Assembly (NCBI GenBank): GCA_028869725.1
Contig: JAGWRJ010000809.1
Span: forward strand, 1-6,584
Direction of reading: 5' to 3'
DNA: 6,584 nucleotides
Source: Alphaproteobacteria bacterium
GTDB lineage: Bacteria; Pseudomonadota; Alphaproteobacteria; Micropepsales; Micropepsaceae
Made by a program: the position numbers and the translations under genes. Below, piece after piece: positions 1 through 4,233 of the stretch. A model generated the notes under the pieces. The model was not told the origin of the DNA, ran no database searches, and saw nothing but the letters and a program-made list of their open reading frames with translations. The stretch's first letter is position 1. Every line of letters starts with the position of its first letter.

Positions 1-657
1 CAACGCGAGAGTTTCTTCGAGGGTTGGAGCGGTGAAGGCCAGGTTGGCTTGTCGAATTCAACGGGAAATTCCCGCAATACCGGCATATCGCTCGGTCTCT
101 CATTTGAAAAGAACGGTATTCAATGGCGTCATAGCTTCAATGCCACTGTCGACCATTCCCGCAACAATGGCGTCGTAACCAAGGATCGATATTTTGCCAG
201 CTGGCAGTCCGATTACAAATTCACCAAGCGCGCAGTCGCCGCCGGGATCTTGAGCTGGGAGTCCGACCGTTTTGCAGGCTTCAATAACCGATTCAGCGAG
301 TCACTGGGGATTGGCTATTCGCTGATCAGGACAGACGACATGGCCCTGTCGATTCAGGGTGGTCCGGCGCTTCGTCAAACCGACTACCTCACAGGTAAAA
401 CAAAGAACGGAGTGGCCGGTATGGCTGCCGTTAACTACAAGTGGACGATATCACCGGGGCTCGTACTCTCCCAGGACGCGACCTTTTATGGTCAAAGCCA
501 GGACAGTACCTTGACATCAAATACTGCAGTGACGGTCAAGTTGATTGGTGCGTTGTCTGCGCAGGCGTCATTCTTTGCGCAATATGAAAGCAATCCACCC
601 GGCAGACTCGCAACCACGAGCACCCTTAGTCGCCTGACGCTGGTCTATTCGTTCTAG
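1..657 (+). CDS. DUF481 family outer-membrane beta-barrel protein (3' part)
   Basis: The reading frame is open from the first base to the TAG at 655-657, giving the C-terminal 218 residues; the N-terminus and signal peptide lie outside the window. The first residues (QRESFFEGWSGEGQVG) run into alternating polar/hydrophobic strands typical of DUF481 (YdiY-like, 'salt-induced outer membrane protein') barrels. Recognisable family features are GWSGEGQVGLSNSTGNS, WRHSFNATVDHSRNNGVVTK, the GPALRQTDY strand and the ESNPPG turn near the end. The protein ends in TLVYSF, with the terminal Phe of a BAM-recognised beta-signal, so the 3' end is intact. An in-frame TTG at 49 could be mistaken for a start, but the family-like residues upstream of it argue that the gene simply enters from the left. 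The precise function of DUF481 proteins is poorly known. It converges on the 963-1802 gene across a 305-base spacer. Family assignment is confident and the physiological role is not. Confidence 0.9.
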   Translation, partial: QRESFFEGWSGEGQVGLSNSTGNSRNTGISLGLSFEKNGIQWRHSFNATVDHSRNNGVVTKDRYFASWQSDYKFTKRAVAAGILSWESDRFAGFNNRFSESLGIGYSLIRTDDMALSIQGGPALRQTDYLTGKTKNGVAGMAAVNYKWTISPGLVLSQDATFYGQSQDSTLTSNTAVTVKLIGALSAQASFFAQYESNPPGRLATTSTLSRLTLVYSF

Positions 658-683
658 GTATGTCGCCTCGTGAAGGTGGGGGC

Positions 684-716
684 CGACGGCGACAACTGCA
701 TCTGCTGTCGCTGTCG
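684..716 (+). terminator. Stem-loop downstream of the DUF481 gene
   Basis: CGACGGCGACA (684-694) can pair with TGTCGCTGTCG (706-716) as an 11-bp stem with one G-T wobble and an 11-base loop. It begins 26 bases after the DUF481 stop codon, where a transcription terminator or 3'-end stabilising hairpin is expected. No T-run follows on either strand, so a classical intrinsic terminator is not shown; it may protect an mRNA 3' end or assist Rho-dependent termination. Confidence 0.4.
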
Positions 717-899
717 TCCGTACCGGTCGGGGATCCTGCCCGTCAATGCGCTGGTGACGACATTCGTGCTATACTTAATATATTACGCGCTCTGTCGCTT
801 TTGTACCGCACTTCTGGTCGTGCTCTGTGTCGACGCGCTTGTGCCACCTCGAAGGCGCTGCTGTAAGCATTTCCTTGGTATGCCTTCGGATCTGACCAG

Positions 900-940
900 G
901 GAACGGGCAGCTTGGCGCAAATCATGACCCTGCCCGCTCC
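900..940 (-). terminator. Stem-loop downstream of the repeat/coiled-coil gene
   Basis: GGAACGGGCAG (900-910) pairs with CTGCCCGCTCC (930-940) with one mismatch, enclosing a 19-base loop. Read on the minus strand it starts 22 bases past the TAG of the 963-1802 gene, so it is best placed as that gene's 3'-end structure. There is no following T-run, so intrinsic termination is only a possibility. Confidence 0.4.
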
Positions 941-962
941 AATCGACGATACGACAAGGTCT

Positions 963-1802
963 CTAGGACTTAATGCCAAGCAATGCATTTATCTTCGCAA
1001 CTGCCTGCGGTGTCAGCTGTTTGTTGCTTGCTGCAGCAAGCGCATTCTGAGCCGACACTGCTTCGGACTGGGCCGCAGCCAGCTGTGCCTGATCGGACGC
1101 GAGCTGCTGCTGCGCCGCCGCCAATTGTGCCTGGGCAGCCGAGATCTCGGTCTGGGTTGCGTTGCTCGAGCTTTGTAGATTTGCAAGAGTCGTTTGCGCT
1201 GCAGCAACAGCCGTCTGATCCTGGCTCACCCGCGTAGTATAAATATTAATTGCTGTCTGCGCTGAGATCATCCTCGTCTTGTAGGCGGCTATGGCTCCGA
1301 CAATCGAGTTTGAGGATGCATGTGCAAAAGCTTGGGGTGCCGCATGAGCCGCATTGAGGTTCCCCAATATATTTGCCGCTTTTTCGACTGCGCCGTGTGC
1401 GTCAGCCTGGGTACTCACGTTCTCCTGAAGGGAAGCTTCGCCGCTGGCCGAAGCGTTATCGCCATTGTGCGAGGTATCAGCTGCGGAATTGCTCACGGTT
1501 GCGCCGATCGTCGCGCCTGTCGATGCCGATGCTCCTTCCGGGATATCAGAGGGTTGTCCCAAGGGCACGCCATGAGGAATGTGCGTCATTGCGCTGGCTG
1601 GCGGTCCCATGCTCGCCCCAGGAGGAGGCCCCATGGTGACACCGGCGGGAGGTCCCATGGTGACATCGGCAGGAGGCCCCATAGTCACACTCGAAGGCGG
1701 GCCCATATGAAAGCCACCAGGGGGGCCAGCTGCAAGTCCTGGCTCCGCAAAGCCGGCTATGATGGTGCCCGTGGCAAGCACGATAAGAAGCGTCTGTTTC
1801 AT
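963..1802 (-). CDS. Secreted MGPP-repeat / alanine-rich coiled-coil protein (hypothetical)
   Basis: A 279-residue exported protein of unknown function. The ATG at 1802 is chosen because a strong GGAGGAG (1812-1818) lies 9 bases upstream and the protein then begins with a clean Sec signal peptide: MKQ, a hydrophobic core (residues 4-18) and probable cleavage after GLAA (about residue 25). A longer frame to 1907 has no such support and would bury the signal. After cleavage come five tandem octapeptides, MGPPxxxx, at residues 33-72. Residues 73-165 form a polar Ala/Ser/Asn/His-rich linker. Residues about 175-258 are predicted helical, with near-perfect heptads at 224-258, each starting with Gln (QAQLAAA, QQQLASD, QAQLAAA, QSEAVSA, QNALAAA). 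A short tail, LTPQAVAKINALLGIK, ends the protein. There is no Cys, so it is neither a lipoprotein nor disulphide-bonded. It lies 97 bases after the barrel gene on the same strand, probably in one operon. A structural or surface role is inference; I recognise no named family. Confidence 0.85.
   Translation of the reverse strand: MKQTLLIVLATGTIIAGFAEPGLAAGPPGGFHMGPPSSVTMGPPADVTMGPPAGVTMGPPPGASMGPPASAMTHIPHGVPLGQPSDIPEGASASTGATIGATVSNSAADTSHNGDNASASGEASLQENVSTQADAHGAVEKAANILGNLNAAHAAPQAFAHASSNSIVGAIAAYKTRMISAQTAINIYTTRVSQDQTAVAAAQTTLANLQSSSNATQTEISAAQAQLAAAQQQLASDQAQLAAAQSEAVSAQNALAAASNKQLTPQAVAKINALLGIKS
1587..1706 (-). repeat. Five 24-bp tandem repeats encoding MGPP octapeptides
   Basis: The motif CCCAT (+ strand, encoding the Met-Gly junction in reverse) recurs at 1606, 1630, 1654, 1678 and 1702, an exact 24-base period. 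Each unit encodes MGPP followed by four variable residues (SSVT, ADVT, AGVT, PGAS, ASAM). The two central units are nearly identical in DNA, which suggests recent in-frame duplication, while the outer ones have diverged. Because units are a multiple of three, copy-number change would keep the frame. Confidence 0.9.
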
Positions 1803-1811
1803 GTCTGAGTG

Positions 1812-1818
1812 CTCCTCC
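1812..1818 (-). promoter_or_regulatory. Ribosome binding site fixing the start at 1802
   Basis: On the minus strand GGAGGAG stands 9 bases before the ATG at 1802. It is the best Shine-Dalgarno sequence in the window and decides the start in favour of the signal-peptide form. A 6-bp hairpin (1823-1840) lies directly upstream of it. Confidence 0.8.
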
Positions 1819-1899
1819 AATGACCACATCTGTCTGTGGTAAAATATTGCCTCCGTGAGCAAGCCGGACGAATGACCACGGGTTACCGTGGCCAAAGGT

Positions 1900-2667
1900 T
1901 CAGCCACGAAAGATCACACGCAAGCCCGCGCCGAGGTCGGGACTGGACTTGGTAAGACCAACGGTGCCGTAAGTGCTCAGGCGCCAATTGCTGGCAAAGT
2001 CCCATAAGACATAGGGCGACAGGCTGAACTGCGCGCCGAGGTTGTGGTAGTACTCCTCGTGATAGCCTGCCGAAACGCCGATACTGGTATCGACGGCTGG
2101 CCTGAAGTTCACGCCCGCTGCTGCCAGCATGCCATTTTCAAGCCGATAACCACGAAAGCTTGTGAGCCACTGATAGCCCACCGAACCGAACAGCATTACC
2201 TTCGGCGAAAGAGAGTGATAAACGTTAGCTTGCGCGGTGTAGTCATATTTTCCGGTTCCAAGATTGCTACCCGCTGTCGGAACTTTGACGTCGCCTGCGA
2301 TCTCGATGGCTGGGAATTCCGTACTGTCTCGATTGAGCCGCCACGCGGCTCCAAGATTTAGGTCCCCTAGGCCGCTGCGTGTCGTGATCGAGTTATTACC
2401 ACTGATGACCACGCCCCCCGCAAACACGCCTGGCCCACGGACGTTCAGGTAGGGTAATGTTGCCTGCAACCTCAGCCGCCCCGACTGCATGGCAAGGCTT
2501 AGTGGAATACTCAGCACCGAAGTGTCTGATGGTCCGCCATATTTTCCGACGGAATAATCAAGTCCTGTTGCTGCCTGCCAGACAAATGTGTTTGCGGCAT
2601 CGGCTTGTGCTGCAAAGCTCAGCGCACACGTCATTGCTATGAATATCGCTGCGTTATGAAACGTCAT
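1900..2667 (-). CDS. Outer-membrane beta-barrel 'transporter' family protein
   Basis: A 255-residue exported barrel. The start at 2667 is preferred over the upstream in-frame ATG at 2739 because GGGAGG lies 7 bases before it and a signal peptide follows immediately (MTFHNAAIFIAMTCALSFAA, cleavage near AQADA at residues 20-24). The mature part is made of alternating strands and tight turns. It carries motifs seen in the Phenol_MetA_deg / generic 'transporter' barrel family: SGLGDLNLGAAWRL (98-111), KVPTA (128-132) and LGTGKYDYT (136-144). These proteins are annotated as outer-membrane channels, often beside catabolic genes, but substrates are rarely known. Here the neighbours are an ECF sigma system and a repeat protein rather than a catabolic pathway, which suggests an envelope role. 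The C-terminus, AGLRVIFRG, has the aromatic residue two positions before the end instead of terminal, a slightly atypical beta-signal. Same strand as the downstream repeat-protein gene and probably cotranscribed with it. Family call is fairly confident; function is open. Confidence 0.75.
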   Translation of the reverse strand: MTFHNAAIFIAMTCALSFAAQADAANTFVWQAATGLDYSVGKYGGPSDTSVLSIPLSLAMQSGRLRLQATLPYLNVRGPGVFAGGVVISGNNSITTRSGLGDLNLGAAWRLNRDSTEFPAIEIAGDVKVPTAGSNLGTGKYDYTAQANVYHSLSPKVMLFGSVGYQWLTSFRGYRLENGMLAAAGVNFRPAVDTSIGVSAGYHEEYYHNLGAQFSLSPYVLWDFASNWRLSTYGTVGLTKSSPDLGAGLRVIFRG

Positions 2668-2674
2668 GAACAGC

Positions 2675-2680
2675 CCTCCC
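2675..2680 (-). promoter_or_regulatory. Ribosome binding site fixing the start at 2667
   Basis: GGGAGG on the minus strand, 7 bases upstream of the ATG at 2667. It selects the signal-peptide start over the in-frame ATG at 2739. Confidence 0.75.
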
Positions 2681-2752
2681 ACGCGGCAAACAGCGGACTG
2701 TGAAATCCATGTGTTGCCGGTCGAATTAATCTCTTCCATCCGGAAGTTGCTG

Positions 2753-2782
2753 CGTTCCGCGATGGTGTCTGAGTACGGAACG
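2753..2782. repeat. Inverted repeat CGTTCCG-N16-CGGAACG
   Basis: Two perfect 7-base arms separated by 16 bases lie 86-115 bases upstream of the barrel gene's ATG. The centre-to-centre distance is 23 bases, close to two helical turns, which suits a dimeric regulator; alternatively the arms are two opposed GGAAC promoter elements. The arms are short enough that chance is possible. Confidence 0.4.
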
Positions 2783-2863
2783 ACGCCCGAGCCGGTTTCT
2801 TCCCGGTGACGTGAGATTTTTAGAAAGGGCCTGCTTCAGGTGGAGAAATAGGACGCGACGATC

Positions 2864-3595
2864 CTATCGCAAGGTGCCAAGACCGCGGCCAGACCAGCCG
2901 TGACGGCGGGCATCCCTTTCGGCCGCTGCATCAAACGGGCTGCCAGAAATGCTCTTTTCAACGATCCGACGCACGGCCTCAGGCATTGTCGAGCCGGCCA
3001 TCTGGTAGGGCGCGCCAGGATTTTCCGGGGACCTCTTCACGAGGACGCCAATCACCCAGGCGCCACTTTGATGGCAGGCAAGGCCCGCGCTGCTGCCAAG
3101 AGAAAACGTGCGGCAATCGTGACCGGCTTTGTCACGAAAGCTGATACCAATGCGAGGTCCCCGACCGACATATCGCATTGAGGCCAGTTGTGTATCGAGC
3201 ACGTGACCCATGCGGCCAGTGGCTATAAGCTGGCCAGCTCCATTTATGGAAAAATTTGGCGTTGGCCGCAGCAATATGCCGAACGCGATGCCGATCGCTA
3301 ATGCGGCGCCCAGTGGCAGGAGCGAACGCGGAGAAACCCCGCGGCGTACCAGTGCGCGCAGACGCCATCGCCAGGACACCGGTGCGGTCTGGACCGTTCG
3401 AACCAGCCGGGATGAGGCTGGCAGTGCGGCCAGTTCTGCAAACGCATCTTTCAAGGCGGCCCGCAATTGCTCCTGTTCGCGCACATAACGGTCCAGATCC
3501 GGGCGCTGCTCGAGAAGCCCTGCGATCCTTTGCATGTTCTCCGGCGACAGTTCACCATCGACAAACGCGTCAAGGGTTTGGCGGTCCGGATCCAT
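2864..3595 (-). CDS. Transmembrane anti-sigma factor
   Basis: A 243-residue inner-membrane regulator predicted to hold the adjacent ECF sigma factor inactive. Residues 7-52 (LDAFVDGELSPENMQRIAGL onward) form the short helical anti-sigma domain, with the typical 'DGEL' start. The His-x3-Cys-x2-Cys zinc motif of ZAS-type anti-sigma factors is absent. A single membrane helix, SLLPLGAALAIGIAFGILLR, spans about 91-110, preceded by many Arg residues, which predicts N-in/C-out topology. The periplasmic part (112-243) has the only two cysteines, C161 (DCRTF) and C174 (LACHQ), close enough for a disulphide, in a pattern I associate with alphaproteobacterial anti-sigma factors. The gene starts one base after the sigma stop codon (TGA-C-ATG), with a G-run (3601-3606) as a modest Shine-Dalgarno inside the sigma gene, so the pair is very likely translationally coupled and made in balanced amounts. 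The role is confident from neighbour and architecture; the signal sensed is unknown. Confidence 0.88.
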   Translation of the reverse strand: MDPDRQTLDAFVDGELSPENMQRIAGLLEQRPDLDRYVREQEQLRAALKDAFAELAALPASSRLVRTVQTAPVSWRWRLRALVRRGVSPRSLLPLGAALAIGIAFGILLRPTPNFSINGAGQLIATGRMGHVLDTQLASMRYVGRGPRIGISFRDKAGHDCRTFSLGSSAGLACHQSGAWVIGVLVKRSPENPGAPYQMAGSTMPEAVRRIVEKSISGSPFDAAAERDARRHGWSGRGLGTLR

Positions 3596-3596
3596 G

Positions 3597-4139
3597 TCAG
3601 CCCCCCATGGCGGCCACCAAGGCCGCGCGCGCCCGCGAGATGCGGCTTGTCAAGGTTCCAATCGGTATTTCAAGTGCATCCGCTGCCTCACGGTAGGGCA
3701 TGCCATCAATAAGAACCAGAACAACGGCCTCGCGCTGCTCGAGGGGCAGCGTCTGGAGCGCTTGGTTTACCTTGGTCAGTGTCAGGCGTGATTCCACGAT
3801 GCGTGCACCGTCCACAGATCCGCAGTTCATGTCCTGCACTTCATCGGACATCGGAACAAGATTCTCCCGCTTGGTGGCGCGATGACGGTCGATGAAGCGG
3901 TTTTTGGCTATGCGGAACATCCAACTGTCTAGGCGGGTGCCGGGCTCCCAGCTGTGCAAATTCCGCAGCGCACGTTCGATAGTGTCCTGTGCCAGATCCT
4001 CGCCATCGCTTACGGAACCCGTCAGTCCAACGCAAAACCGGTGCAGTCGCGGCAATAATGCGAGCAACTGGTCTCGGATCTCATCGATCGTCGCGCCCAT
4101 GTTCGAAGATTTAACGGTGCCGGTGCCGTATTCTTCCAT
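3597..4139 (-). CDS. ECF-type RNA polymerase sigma factor
   Basis: A 180-residue sigma-70 family protein with only the two domains that define ECF factors. Sigma-2 covers about 26-88: DLAQDTIERAL (48-58) corresponds to region 2.2, and WMFRIAKNRFIDRHR (73-87) to the -10 recognition/melting part. Sigma-4 covers about 118-175, with LPLEQREAVVLVLIDGMPY (131-149) and the helix-turn-helix YREAADALEIPIGTLTSRIS (149-168) that reads the -35 element. It has no C-terminal extension. The start is uncertain: the ATG at 4139 has only AGGG too close to it, and the internal ATG at 4100 (residue 14) lacks a good Shine-Dalgarno; both leave the domains intact. It is first in an operon with the anti-sigma gene and is divergent from the S8 peptidase gene. 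The likely targets are its own operon, the peptidase and the downstream exported proteins, which is inference from arrangement. Confidence 0.93.
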   Translation of the reverse strand: MEEYGTGTVKSSNMGATIDEIRDQLLALLPRLHRFCVGLTGSVSDGEDLAQDTIERALRNLHSWEPGTRLDSWMFRIAKNRFIDRHRATKRENLVPMSDEVQDMNCGSVDGARIVESRLTLTKVNQALQTLPLEQREAVVLVLIDGMPYREAADALEIPIGTLTSRISRARAALVAAMGG

Positions 4140-4233
4140 GACCCTGCAATTTATTTCGGGAACCAGGCAGCAGATGGCTGGCCCTCATCGTTGAGAATGG
4201 ATATCATTTTATGTCTACACGCTCCATAACGAG
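4140..4233. promoter_or_regulatory. Divergent promoter region, sigma operon / S8 peptidase
   Basis: Ninety-four bases separate the sigma-factor and peptidase start codons, so both promoters must lie here or just inside the genes. On the + strand GGAACC (4159-4164) matches the common ECF -35 core, but no clear CGTC/CGTT-type -10 follows at 16-17 bases. A second weak candidate is TTGAGA (4191-4196), 17 bases, TCTACA (4214-4219), which would leave a leader of only about eight bases before the peptidase ATG. The peptidase start has no good Shine-Dalgarno (AACGAG abuts the ATG). I can support the region as regulatory by position, but neither promoter firmly. Confidence 0.4.

Larger units (their letters stand above)
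658..962. other. Gene-free convergent intergenic region
   Basis: This stretch separates two converging genes. Short frames in it are rich in Arg/Cys and low in family-like character, overlap each other on both strands and have no good ribosome binding site, so I call no gene. It holds two imperfect stem-loops (684-716 and 900-940), each lying about 20-30 bases past one of the flanking stop codons, and an AT-rich patch around 768-786 (ATACTTAATATATTA) in otherwise GC-rich DNA. The patch resembles a -10 element, but no convincing -35 stands at the right distance on either strand. Confidence 0.6.
2668..2863 (-). promoter_or_regulatory. Leader/intergenic region upstream of the barrel gene
   Basis: This 196-base gap between the anti-sigma stop codon and the barrel-gene start is large enough for a separate promoter. 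It contains a perfect 7-bp inverted repeat, CGTTCCG (2753-2759) and CGGAACG (2776-2782), spaced by 16 bases. One arm places a GGAAC, the core of many ECF -35 elements, at 2758-2754 on the minus strand, pointing at the barrel gene. A small hairpin, CTTCC-ATCC-GGAAG (2733-2746), falls in the putative leader. No clear -10 element could be assigned, so the promoter is inferred. Confidence 0.35.

Noticed and set aside
768..786. AT-rich patch as a sigma-70 promoter
   Set aside because: TATACT or TAATAT could serve as a -10, but no acceptable -35 lies 16-18 bases away on either strand and no gene follows.
1320..1808. 162-codon plus-strand frame over the repeat protein gene
   Set aside because: Arg/His/Cys-rich translation of the antisense of the MGPP repeats, whereas the minus-strand gene has a strong ribosome binding site and a signal peptide.
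1803..1907. N-terminal extension of the repeat protein to 1907
   Set aside because: It would overlap the end of the barrel gene, lacks a ribosome binding site and would place the signal peptide internally.
2821..2841. Possible intrinsic terminator after the anti-sigma gene
   Set aside because: The CCTG-CTT-CAGG stem (2830-2840) is only 4 bp and is followed on the minus strand by a short mixed CCCTTTCT, too weak to call.
3256..3696. 146-codon plus-strand frame over the sigma/anti-sigma junction
   Set aside because: Antisense to two well-supported genes; Arg/Ala-rich with no recognisable domain.
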